Shown here: in pieces, positions 52,088 through 60,341 of the stretch
Layout of the letters: the number at the start of each line of letters is the position of its first letter
How positions within the stretch are numbered: the stretch's first letter is position 1
Assembly: GCF_000340475.1 (NCBI RefSeq)
Contig: NZ_CM001792.1
Span: 3,248,592-3,312,591 of the forward strand
Length of the DNA: 64,000 bases
Direction of reading: 5' to 3'
Origin: Oceanobacillus kimchii X50
GTDB taxonomy: Bacteria > Bacillota > Bacilli > Bacillales > Amphibacillaceae
The notes under the pieces: generated by a model
The model's database searches: none
What the model was told of the DNA's origin: nothing
What the model saw: only the letters and a program-made list of their open reading frames with translations
Position numbers and translations under genes: made by a program

Positions 52088-52418
52088 TTCGATCCCCCCG
52101 TAACTCGTCTAGTTTATCTGTTCCTGTTTCCTGATACGTACGGTAAGCTAACACTAGGGACACTGCTGTAACAGCAAAGCTAATAACAATAGAAGTTAAT
52201 ATTAGCGCCTGCGGCAATGGATCCACCGGAATTGCATCTCCTTCACCAATAATTGGTACGCTCCCGTTTTTTAGCCCAGCCATTGTGATGATCAATAAGT
52301 GGGCAGCATGAGATAAAATAGCAGTCCCTAAGATTACTCTAATTAAACTTTTAGATAAAATTAGATACGTAGCTACCGTTACTAATATACCTGCTAGGAT
52401 GGTTATTAATGTTTCCAT
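52080..52418 (-). CDS. mrpC: Na+/H+ antiporter subunit MrpC
   Basis: A 112-aa NuoK-like subunit with three helices, the segment HAAHLLIITMAGLKNGSVPI and the conserved DPLPQALILTSIVISFAVTA. Length is normal. It is separated from mrpB by 2 nt and overlaps mrpD. Confidence 0.94.
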   Translation of the reverse strand: METLITILAGILVTVATYLILSKSLIRVILGTAILSHAAHLLIITMAGLKNGSVPIIGEGDAIPVDPLPQALILTSIVISFAVTAVSLVLAYRTYQETGTDKLDELRGDRNE

Positions 52419-52420
52419 AG

Positions 52421-52843
52421 TTATACATCCTCACTAATACTTAAAATAATCGTAACTACGACGCCTACAACAGCCAATGCAACTCCTGCTTCAAATAACA
52501 TCACTGTTGCAAGCTCTGTCTCACCAAAGAAAGGCAAATCAAAATATGAAAATGTTTGACTTAAAAATTCCTCTCCAAATATAAGTGCTCCTAAGCCTGT
52601 TCCGACCGAAAGAAATGCTCCAAACGCGGCCACCTTTTTAAAATCAAATGGTAGAGCGTTTCGAATTGTCTCGATATCATAAACGATAAATAACAATACG
52701 AGTGCTGAAGCTAATACAAGTCCTCCGATGAAACCTCCTCCTGGACTATGGTGTCCAGAAAGAAACAAATAAACTGCAAGGGTGAGTATGATAAATGAAA
52801 CTAGCTTTGCAACGGTACGAAGAATAACATTATTTATCTTCAT
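52421..52843 (-). CDS. mrpB: Na+/H+ antiporter subunit MrpB
   Basis: A 140-aa subunit with four helices and the signature SGHHSPGGGFIGGLVLASALVL. AAGGAGG is 9 nt from the ATG at 52843; the GTG at 52852 would directly touch the binding site and is rejected. It overlaps the end of mrpA by 14 nt. A separate MrpB, beside an MrpA with its own C-terminal MrpB-like part, is the normal group 1 arrangement. Confidence 0.93.
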   Translation of the reverse strand: MKINNVILRTVAKLVSFIILTLAVYLFLSGHHSPGGGFIGGLVLASALVLLFIVYDIETIRNALPFDFKKVAAFGAFLSVGTGLGALIFGEEFLSQTFSYFDLPFFGETELATVMLFEAGVALAVVGVVVTIILSISEDV

Positions 52844-55247
52844 ACTGCTCACCCTCCTTATTGTTATTCTTTAATTTAATAAATACATAGACACCTATTC
52901 CGGCAATGAGTAGAACCACTACCTCTAACATGGTATCTAATGCGCGAAAATCACCGAGGATGGAATTAACCATATTCTTTCCACCAGCAAGCTCATAAGA
53001 ATTCTCGAAGAATTTCGAGATGGATTCAAATGTTTTTCCACTTTGGACCATTAATGCGACGACCGTAAATACCACTCCGACACAAATGGAAATTACCAAA
53101 TTAGTGTTGCGCGTTTTCTTTGGAGCGTCTTCCTTCTTCCATTCAGGAAGGAAATAGTAAGCTGCTAAAAATAGTACAGTTGTAACAGATTCTACGATGG
53201 TTTGCGTTAGAGCTAAATCTGGTGCTCTAAATAATACAAAGAATATCGCTACTCCAAACCCTAAAATACTATTTAAAAGAATTGCAGTAAGTCTTGATTT
53301 GGCAAATAATATAGCAATTGCCGCTGACATCATCACCAAAGCAGTAATTAGCTCAAAATTAGAAATAGCAGCATTTGTTGGCAATTCAAACTGATAAGCA
53401 CCTGTATATAAGAGCATTCCACCTATAGAAATAATAAAGAATAAATAAATATATACTAAATAGTCTCTTAAGTTTTGTGTCATATACGAATTAGTAAATC
53501 CAGTCGATTTCTCTTCTATTTGATCTAGAATGAAGCCATAAAATACATTAATTGACCACTTTTCTGGAAATAGTCTATATACTCCCGTCCAGTACTTCCT
53601 TGTATAGAATAATGCTAAACCAAGAAGTACCACTCCGATGGTCATAAATAATTCAAGTTCAAATCCATGCCACGCATAGATAGATTCGCCAAGTTCTACA
53701 CCTTCAGCAGCAAGAGTTGGAAATATTCCAGACATAGCTGGTGTAATTAAATTCTTTCCAATAATATTCGGGAAGAAAAAAACACCAATAACTAACAAAG
53801 CTAAAATAATTGGAGAAACAAGCATCCCTGGTTTTGGTTCATGGGCAGGATGTTCTAATTTTTCTTCTTGATATGGACCTAGGAAAGTCTTTACAACTAT
53901 TATTGCGGAATACACAAAAGTAAATACACTTGCAACCCAGGCAACTATCGGTAGAAGGATTCCCCAAGTTTCTAAAGCAAAGAATCCTGCTTCACTTATA
54001 TTAACAACCGCCATGAAGAACATTTCTTTACTTAAGAACCCATTAAATGGTGGTAAACCTGCCATAGACAAGCTTCCAATTAACGCAATAGAGAAAGTCA
54101 CAGGCATCAAGGTAATCAATCCACCAAGTCGACGTATATCTCGAGTCCCTACACTATGGTCGACGATACCTACCACCATAAATAGCGCACCTTTAAACGT
54201 AGAGTGATTTACAAGATGGAATAGAGCGGCAAAAGAAGCACTTGTAAATGCGACAGATTCTGTGGAGTATCCTAAATTTAGTGCGGCTGAACCAATACCA
54301 AACATACTCATAATCATACCAAGCTGGCTAATTGTTGAATATGCGAGTAACGCCTTCAAATCGATTTGACGTACTGCATTAAAAGAACCCCAGAATAGCG
54401 TGAATAGCCCTACACCTGTAACTGCCCAGAACCAGGTAGCTTCTCCACCAAAAACAGGTGTAAATCTAGCAACAAGGTAGATACCTGCTTTTACCATGGT
54501 AGCTGAATGCAAATAAGCACTAACTGGAGTAGGTGCTTCCATCGCATCAGGTAACCATATATGAAATGGGAATTGAGCAGATTTTGTAAATGCTCCAAGC
54601 AGTACTAATATCATTGCTGCAATAAACAGATAATGATCATTAAAGGAACTAACATTACCAATTACTTCACGTATAGACCATGTGCCTGCCATTTGACCGA
54701 GCATAATAAAACCGACTAACATGGCTATACCACCTGTGACGGTAATTAGTAATGATTTTTTCGCACCATCTCTTGAACGTTTCCTTTGGTACCAGAAGGC
54801 GATTAGAAGGAACGAAGAAATACTTGTCAGCTCCCAAAAGACATATAAAACAAGCATATTATCGGATGTTACTACTCCTAACATTGCCCCCATAAATAAC
54901 ATCAGGTATGTATAGAAGTGTCCAAGCGATTCTTTAGAAGAAAGGTAGTAAATCGAATATAAAATAACAAGTGCACCAATACCAGATATTAATAGGGAAA
55001 AAGTCAAGCTTAATCCATCTAAATATGAAGTAATGTTAATACCGTAAGACGGTATCCAGTTTAAGGTGAGGGTAATAACATCTCCACTAGCTATAATAGG
55101 GATAAATTGAGCGAAATAGATAAATAAAGCAGTAGATACGAATAATGCGAACCAACCAACATGAATTCGCCGTACATATTTGTAAAGGAAAGGTATAATT
55201 GCTGCTGCAATAAAAGGAAACATTATTGCAATAATCAATGTTGTCAA
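52830..55247 (-). CDS. mrpA: Na+/H+ antiporter subunit MrpA
   Basis: The largest subunit, 805 aa and about 20 helices, NuoL-like with a C-terminal MbhE/MrpB-like extension. Hallmarks: SSISSFLLIAFWYQRKRSRDGAKKSLLIT, SAQFPFHIWLPDAMEAPTPVSAYLHSATMVKAGIYL and LALTQTIVESVTTVLFLAAYYFLPEW in the extension. The complex exchanges cytoplasmic Na+ for H+, enabling alkaline and saline growth. The frame is open from 55265, but GGAGG lies 7 nt before the TTG at 55247, which gives the typical MrpA N-terminus. It is the first gene of mrpABCDEFG. Confidence 0.95.
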   Translation of the reverse strand: MTTLIIAIMFPFIAAAIIPFLYKYVRRIHVGWFALFVSTALFIYFAQFIPIIASGDVITLTLNWIPSYGINITSYLDGLSLTFSLLISGIGALVILYSIYYLSSKESLGHFYTYLMLFMGAMLGVVTSDNMLVLYVFWELTSISSFLLIAFWYQRKRSRDGAKKSLLITVTGGIAMLVGFIMLGQMAGTWSIREVIGNVSSFNDHYLFIAAMILVLLGAFTKSAQFPFHIWLPDAMEAPTPVSAYLHSATMVKAGIYLVARFTPVFGGEATWFWAVTGVGLFTLFWGSFNAVRQIDLKALLAYSTISQLGMIMSMFGIGSAALNLGYSTESVAFTSASFAALFHLVNHSTFKGALFMVVGIVDHSVGTRDIRRLGGLITLMPVTFSIALIGSLSMAGLPPFNGFLSKEMFFMAVVNISEAGFFALETWGILLPIVAWVASVFTFVYSAIIVVKTFLGPYQEEKLEHPAHEPKPGMLVSPIILALLVIGVFFFPNIIGKNLITPAMSGIFPTLAAEGVELGESIYAWHGFELELFMTIGVVLLGLALFYTRKYWTGVYRLFPEKWSINVFYGFILDQIEEKSTGFTNSYMTQNLRDYLVYIYLFFIISIGGMLLYTGAYQFELPTNAAISNFELITALVMMSAAIAILFAKSRLTAILLNSILGFGVAIFFVLFRAPDLALTQTIVESVTTVLFLAAYYFLPEWKKEDAPKKTRNTNLVISICVGVVFTVVALMVQSGKTFESISKFFENSYELAGGKNMVNSILGDFRALDTMLEVVVLLIAGIGVYVFIKLKNNNKEGEQYEDK

Positions 55248-55818
55248 ACTGTAACCTCCAATCAATATAGGTTAACGTTACTGTTATCACACAATAGAGA
55301 TAACAGGATATACTATTTAATGAATATCTAAGACACCCATCTGTTGCAAAAATAGGTGGAAGAATTGTTCACAAATGGAAAGGCATGATAAAAGTGGATG
55401 TGCATCCATTTATTTGAATGTAACGTGGTATAAAAAGTGTTATTTTATTTACTCTATAGATGTACCCTGCTTCGAAGTTATTCCGCAATTTACATTAGTA
55501 ATTATACAGGAATTCATTAACAAGTGCACGCTTGAACACTTTACCACGATATAGACTAGAATTTCTTATTCTTTTCAAGTATGCTAGTAGAAAGAATGAC
55601 TCCATGTATAAATCGTCTTAAAAAATAGAAATAAGGTATATACGAATAGATAAATACATGTTAGAATAATACAGTTTCATGGAAAAATAAAATAAAATTA
55701 ATATTTATTATAAACAAAATAAACGTTACCATCCGGTTATTCAAAAACAACTAAAGGATGTATCTACTAACCGGATAAACATCGTTAAATGAATATATTA
55801 AAGAGGTGAGTTGCCGTT
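55248..55818. other. Divergent control region of mrp and the KdpD-type USP gene
   Basis: About 570 bp without a supported gene but rich in inverted repeats: CTGTTATC / GATAACAG (55281-55306, in the mrp leader), GGATG-TG-CATCC (about 55395-55406), and ATCCGGTTA (55731-55739) with TAACCGGAT (55768-55776), the last with outer AACG / CGTT arms upstream of the rightward gene. None is followed by a T run. They may be protein-binding sites or leader RNA stems. Confidence 0.45.
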
Positions 55819-56508
55819 ATGAAAAAAATTAGAGGCCGCATGGACGAAAGCATCCTTGTCTGCGTATACTATGGTCCAAATGGAGAGCGTTTAATACAAC
55901 GAGGACATAAGCTTGCGCGAATCATGGACTGTCCTTTATATGTATTAACTGTAGATGCTTTACCTTACGATGAATTCGATGCAGATAAATCCGGTTACGT
56001 AGAACGCTGGAAAGAGCTATGTGATGAACTTGATGTTGAAGACTTCATTATTCGAGATAATGAAAGGCGCTCATCTGTAAAAGCGATTAAAGAGGTAGCA
56101 CATCAACATAATATTACACAAATTATTATTGGACAGAGTGCACAAAATCGATGGGAAGAAATCACAAAAGGATCATTTGTCAATGTATTACTACGTGAGA
56201 TTACTTTTATCGACCTTCATATCGTTTCTGTGGATCGTACATTGAAAAGTACAGATGATACGATCTATGAAAAAGGTGTCCGTGGATTCTTGCAAAAAGA
56301 TGAAGAAAAAGAGGCTTATCGCTTAAGTTTTGCTCGCTCGAAGCATAATTTATATGAAGGTATTTTTTATAAAGAGATCGGCACAGATTTTAATAACGGT
56401 ATTTTTAAATTCGTCAATAGTAAAGGTAAAACCTGCCAGGTTCATGTAACCGAAGATATTTGTACAGGAAAATTGACCGATCCACCAAACGTAAAAAATA
56501 ACAATTAA
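55819..56508 (+). CDS. Stand-alone KdpD-type universal stress domain protein
   Basis: A 229-aa cytoplasmic protein. Residues 9-140 match the universal-stress-protein (UspA-like) domain found in the potassium sensor KdpD: ESILVCVYYGPNGERLIQRGHKLA, then TQIIIGQSAQNRWEEITKGSFVNVLLRE with the nucleotide-binding GxS...G-S motif, then IDLHIVSVD. The remaining 90 residues, basic and then NGIFKFVNSKGKTCQVHV, are not recognised. No kinase domain follows. Divergence from the mrp operon suggests a role in cation or pH sensing (inference). GAGGTGAG precedes the ATG at a workable distance. Confidence 0.75.
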   Translation: MKKIRGRMDESILVCVYYGPNGERLIQRGHKLARIMDCPLYVLTVDALPYDEFDADKSGYVERWKELCDELDVEDFIIRDNERRSSVKAIKEVAHQHNITQIIIGQSAQNRWEEITKGSFVNVLLREITFIDLHIVSVDRTLKSTDDTIYEKGVRGFLQKDEEKEAYRLSFARSKHNLYEGIFYKEIGTDFNNGIFKFVNSKGKTCQVHVTEDICTGKLTDPPNVKNNN

Positions 56509-56514
56509 TTATAA

Positions 56515-56572
56515 AAGATCCAAACCATTAATCGTTAAAATCGATAATAATAGTTTGGATCTTTATTTTTTT
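56515..56572 (+). terminator. Terminator of the USP-domain gene
   Basis: AAAGATCCAAAC / GTTTGGATCTTT, with an inner ATCG / CGAT pairing, then TATTTTTTTT. Confidence 0.88.
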
Positions 56573-56595
56573 TGAAAAATGTTCCCTTTTTTAGT

Positions 56596-57381
56596 TTAAT
56601 AAAGCTTCGGAACCCTACTTTCAAAAATAGGTACATTCTTTCTTGCTTCACTTACTTTCTGTAGATCAATACTATCAATAATCGTTTCCTCGTGATGATC
56701 CGAACCTAATGTTTGAATCTCTCCCCAAGGATTAATCACCGAAGATAGTCCACAAAACTCCACGTTGTTATATATGCCTACTCTATTCGCTGAAATAATA
56801 TAACACTGGTTTTCAATCGCTCTTGCTAGTTGTAATGCTTTCCAATGATCTTTTCTTGCAGATGGCCATTCTGCCACAATATAAATCACTTCGGCTCCTG
56901 ATACCGCTAATGAACGGGTAAGCTCTGGAAAACGAAGGTCATAACAAATAATAAGTCCCATTTTTACACCGTCTAATTCAAATGTACACACCTTCTCTTC
57001 CCCACCATCCAAATAGGTTGGTTCATCTAACATAGGAACGAGATGGATTTTATCGTACTTATATACTTTTTCTCCGTTGCTATTTACAACAATTGCAGTG
57101 TTATTTATTTTTCCATTCCGCTTATTCGCTATCGATCCTCCTATAATGTGGACCTGATTATCCCGAGCTAACTGTTGTAAAAATGAACAAGTCGGTTCTT
57201 CTTCCTCATCTGCAACTTCATTTAACTCAGCAAGTGTATATCCAGTTGTCCACATTTCAGGAAGTACTATTATATCAATATCGTTCATGGAAACTGTTTT
57301 TTCTATCCATGTTTTCACCTTTAATCGATTTGCCTCTGGATTCCCCGGCACAATATCCATTTGATATATCGCATAGCGCAT
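56596..57381 (-). CDS. Nitrilase-family carbon-nitrogen hydrolase (omega-amidase-like)
   Basis: A 261-aa C-N hydrolase with the Glu-Lys-Cys triad: Glu in IVLPEMWTTGYT, Lys in YKYDKIHLVPM, Cys in GLIICYDLRFPELTRSLA. It is closest in plan to omega-amidases (YafV/MtnU type), which hydrolyse 2-oxoglutaramate or 2-oxosuccinamate formed by transamination of glutamine or asparagine, as in methionine salvage. AAAGGGGGG touches the first ATG (57390) but is 9 nt from the ATG at 57381, which is chosen. It stands alone on this strand. Confidence 0.88.
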   Translation of the reverse strand: MRYAIYQMDIVPGNPEANRLKVKTWIEKTVSMNDIDIIVLPEMWTTGYTLAELNEVADEEEEPTCSFLQQLARDNQVHIIGGSIANKRNGKINNTAIVVNSNGEKVYKYDKIHLVPMLDEPTYLDGGEEKVCTFELDGVKMGLIICYDLRFPELTRSLAVSGAEVIYIVAEWPSARKDHWKALQLARAIENQCYIISANRVGIYNNVEFCGLSSVINPWGEIQTLGSDHHEETIIDSIDLQKVSEARKNVPIFESRVPKLY

Positions 57382-57390
57382 TCTACCCAT

Positions 57391-57732
57391 CCCCCCTTTA
57401 TTTATTTTATTGTATCAAAGTTGAATTTCAAAATCAGATGCGTCGTTAATAAATTCGAATGTTGCTTTTTTGATTCTCATTTCAGACGGTCGCTTTTTAA
57501 TAGAAACGGCTTGAACTAACTAGAAGAAGATAGCCACGTGTATTTTCAGGTCGTACTTTCCTGCAGAAGTCGCCGTCTTCCACAATCAAACCAAATTGTT
57601 CCTAAAATCCTACATATATAATGTATAAAGGAATTAGTTAAAATAATTCCTCTCAAGTGACAGTCAACAGAAACAATTATAAAATGAAAGTATGGATATC
57701 ATTAAATCCATGTTTTTACAGGAGGTAATGTA
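57391..57732. repeat. Intergenic stretch with a degenerate Bacillaceae repeat
   Basis: No gene. On the minus strand the segment around 57484-57580 begins GTGGAAGACGGCGACTTCTG and continues GTACGACCTGAAAATACACG, a decayed copy of the AGACGGCGACTCCTGCGGGA repeat family also seen near 38690. AGACGG and CCGTCT at its two ends are complementary. The last 50 bp should hold the promoter of the Nudix gene. Confidence 0.4.
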
Positions 57733-58362
57733 ATGAATATTCAAGAAATATTTAAACAGCTTCATGGTCGAACTCCATCCCTTATGGGGCATGAACATTT
57801 TAAAGAATCCTCTGTAATCATTCCACTAATCGAAATTGATGGTGAAACCCACATATTATTTGAAGTGCGTTCCATGCAAATGCGTAGTCAGCCAGGAGAT
57901 ATATGCTTTCCAGGTGGCCGAGTTGATTCTACGGATAAGGACCCTTCTCACTGTGCCATTAGAGAAACAATGGAAGAACTTGGGCTTTCGAAACAAGATA
58001 TTACTGACCCAATTCCCCTGGACTACATCGTGAATGACCTTGGAAGGATTATCTATCCGTTTGTAGGTAGGATTATTCAACCTGACAAAATAAAACCCAA
58101 TCCAGATGAAGTCGATCATACATTTACCGTACCCCTATCTTTCTTCTTGGAAACAGAGCCAAAGAGATATAACGTACATTTACATGTAAAACCGGAAGAT
58201 AACTTTCCTTATCATTTAATTGTCGGGGGCGAAAATTACGATTGGCGTATGCGTCATGTCGAGGAATTGTTCTATCAATATAACGATCAGACAATCTGGG
58301 GATTAACAGCCAAAATATTAACTCATTTTATTGAACTTATTAAAACAAACGAAAGGAGCTAG
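57733..58362 (+). CDS. Nudix hydrolase, CoA pyrophosphatase (NudL/YeaB type)
   Basis: A 209-aa Nudix protein. The UPF0035 signature of CoA pyrophosphatases (LFEVRSMQMRSQPGDICFPGG) leads into a Nudix box, ending AIRETMEELGL, with the longer CoAse-type spacing between the GG and REx2EE parts. It would cleave CoA or related dinucleotides into 3',5'-ADP and 4'-phosphopantetheine. AGGAGG precedes the ATG at 57733. The stop codon lies inside the terminator stem. It is convergent with the DUF2207 gene. Confidence 0.88.
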   Translation: MNIQEIFKQLHGRTPSLMGHEHFKESSVIIPLIEIDGETHILFEVRSMQMRSQPGDICFPGGRVDSTDKDPSHCAIRETMEELGLSKQDITDPIPLDYIVNDLGRIIYPFVGRIIQPDKIKPNPDEVDHTFTVPLSFFLETEPKRYNVHLHVKPEDNFPYHLIVGGENYDWRMRHVEELFYQYNDQTIWGLTAKILTHFIELIKTNERS

Positions 58363-58384
58363 CACGATAACTAGCTCCTTTTCT
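58351..58384. terminator. Bidirectional terminator overlapping the Nudix stop codon
   Basis: AAGGAGCTAG / CTAGCTCCTT perfect stem with an 8-nt loop and T-rich flanks; serves the Nudix gene on the plus strand and possibly the DUF2207 gene on the minus strand. Confidence 0.85.
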
Positions 58385-58389
58385 ATACA

Positions 58390-60249
58390 TTAAAACGCTC
58401 CTGCACCTCCACCACCTGTACTGCTAGTTGTATTACTACTACTTGAGCTACTACCGTATACGGCGGGATTTATCATCATATAATTTGTATTAAATGTATT
58501 GACTGTGGCAGAAGGATAATAAAGTAAGGGGAAAGCACTCTTAAGATCCTCAGAAAGATTTAAATCTTTACATGTTTTTGCGAATTTATCTTCTGCTCCA
58601 ATGACAATCGCATATTCTAATCGTTGTTCCAACTTATCCGGTTCTGAAGAAGTTGGGTAACGATTTGTTGCAAATAAATGATAAGCATGTCGTACTGCAT
58701 ATTTCCGCTTACGAATATCCTTTATCCAATAGCTAGCAGGAGTAATCAATACGACTAAACCTGTAATTCCATAAAATACTAAAGATACAATAGTACCTGT
58801 ATTTATTGTAAAGAATAAAGTAGGGAAAATTAAAAGATAGAAATACAGTACCCCTAATATCCATTTCTGTCTTCGGAACCAAATACATAGAATCGTGATA
58901 ACACCTAGGATTATAGTTAGTATCCATTGTTCCATTTGAGAAATAGGTTGAATCGTTAGAAGATAATAACACAAAGCACTTACAGCAATCGTTGAGAGAA
59001 TTGATAGTACAGTATATCCAGCAAAAGGACGACGTAAATTTTGAAATCTATCTTGTTCCATTACAATTTCTTTCCATTGTTGGAATTTATTATGAAATAT
59101 CTCTGCTTGTTTTTCTTTTTCTTTATCGGAAAGATCCTTATCTTCTTGTATCGATTCAAGAAGAAAGTAGGCACCCTTCTCATCACTATTTGCAAACAAC
59201 CATTTCTTTAAATACTGATCTGATTCATTTATATGGGATCCTGAATTTCCCCATGAAAATCGATATGTATATTCTCCTTCTGTTCTCTCAGAAGGTACTC
59301 GCGACATGGTAATGATGCCTCTTTGTTTTAATGAGAATAGCGCAGCAATGAAACTTTCCGGCATCAGTGAGCCTTTTTTCAAGAAGCTATTCATTAAAGG
59401 GTCCGTCTCTTCAAAAACCCGTATCAAATAATCAGAACCTTTATTTCCCCGATATCGATTCGGGTGCACAAAAAATAGATAAGTCCCCGCTAATAGTACT
59501 ACTCCAATACCTCCCCAAATCATTGGAGTAATTACACTCGTTGCTGCATCTAAATGCTGAATACGATTTTCGAGTTCTTCTTCCGTTTGTAATATAGCTA
59601 ATTCCATTTCTTTATGTTTATCAATATCCTTACCGGAGAGTTGTTCAGATGGAAACAACAATCGAATTTCCGAATCCTTCCCTGCCGGTAAAGTCGAATT
59701 GGTGTACTGAATACCACTATCAATGGTACTTAGCTGTCCACTTGCATCATCATGTAAAAAGAAATGTATATTTTCATCTTTTTGATGTGGTGTGTGGATA
59801 GAAATCGATACATTATCAAGATCTGTTTCATTATCACTATCAAAAAATGAATACGTTAATTCAGCAACATCTTCATACTTCGTGATGGAACCATGGACAT
59901 CATAGCTGTACAATACTTTTTTCGTCTCATTATTTGATTCAGTATAGATTTTCCACATATCATCCTCTTCTTCGGTTGTTAACTTCTCTAGACCTTCCGT
60001 AGATATAGTGGGATCATCACTTGTCGTTAAAAACGCTTCAAAATCTTTCGCATCTGAATGAATAGACCTGGTTGTACCTTCATATGCACCTTCAAAGGTA
60101 TATGTATATAGTTCTTGTACAGTGATCGTACCGTCTTCTTGTATTTGAGCATCAATTTGTACTTCATCGATTGTAAACGAATGATCATCGGAACAACCGG
60201 TAATAATAAATACCATGGATAACATCATTATAATAAAATATTTTTTCAT
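58390..60249 (-). CDS. DUF2207 membrane lipoprotein
   Basis: A 619-aa membrane protein of the DUF2207 (YciQ-like) family, function unknown. Lipoprotein signal with lipobox ITGC (Cys19); an extracellular beta-rich domain (about 20-230, opening FTIDEVQIDAQIQEDGTITV); a helix near 240-260; a cytoplasmic region (about 275-400, with winged-helix-like LIRVFEETDPLMNSFLKKGSL); a helical cluster (about 410-510); and a C-terminal Ser/Gly tail ending SSTGGGGAGAF, as typical of the family. AAAGGTGGAG precedes the ATG. It is alone in its transcription unit. Confidence 0.87.
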   Translation of the reverse strand: MKKYFIIMMLSMVFIITGCSDDHSFTIDEVQIDAQIQEDGTITVQELYTYTFEGAYEGTTRSIHSDAKDFEAFLTTSDDPTISTEGLEKLTTEEEDDMWKIYTESNNETKKVLYSYDVHGSITKYEDVAELTYSFFDSDNETDLDNVSISIHTPHQKDENIHFFLHDDASGQLSTIDSGIQYTNSTLPAGKDSEIRLLFPSEQLSGKDIDKHKEMELAILQTEEELENRIQHLDAATSVITPMIWGGIGVVLLAGTYLFFVHPNRYRGNKGSDYLIRVFEETDPLMNSFLKKGSLMPESFIAALFSLKQRGIITMSRVPSERTEGEYTYRFSWGNSGSHINESDQYLKKWLFANSDEKGAYFLLESIQEDKDLSDKEKEKQAEIFHNKFQQWKEIVMEQDRFQNLRRPFAGYTVLSILSTIAVSALCYYLLTIQPISQMEQWILTIILGVITILCIWFRRQKWILGVLYFYLLIFPTLFFTINTGTIVSLVFYGITGLVVLITPASYWIKDIRKRKYAVRHAYHLFATNRYPTSSEPDKLEQRLEYAIVIGAEDKFAKTCKDLNLSEDLKSAFPLLYYPSATVNTFNTNYMMINPAVYGSSSSSSNTTSSTGGGGAGAF

Positions 60250-60299
60250 CGTATCACTCCACCTTTATATGAGTAATACGTACATCTGTTAAAAAAGTT

Positions 60300-60336
60300 T
60301 CAAAAACTCGAGCAATGCAGTCATCACTCGAGTTTA
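60300..60336 (-). terminator. Terminator of the DinG-like helicase gene
   Basis: AAACTCGAG / CTCGAGTTT perfect 9-bp stem and a TTGAAACTTTTTT tail on the minus strand. Confidence 0.78.
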
Positions 60337-60341
60337 CCTCA

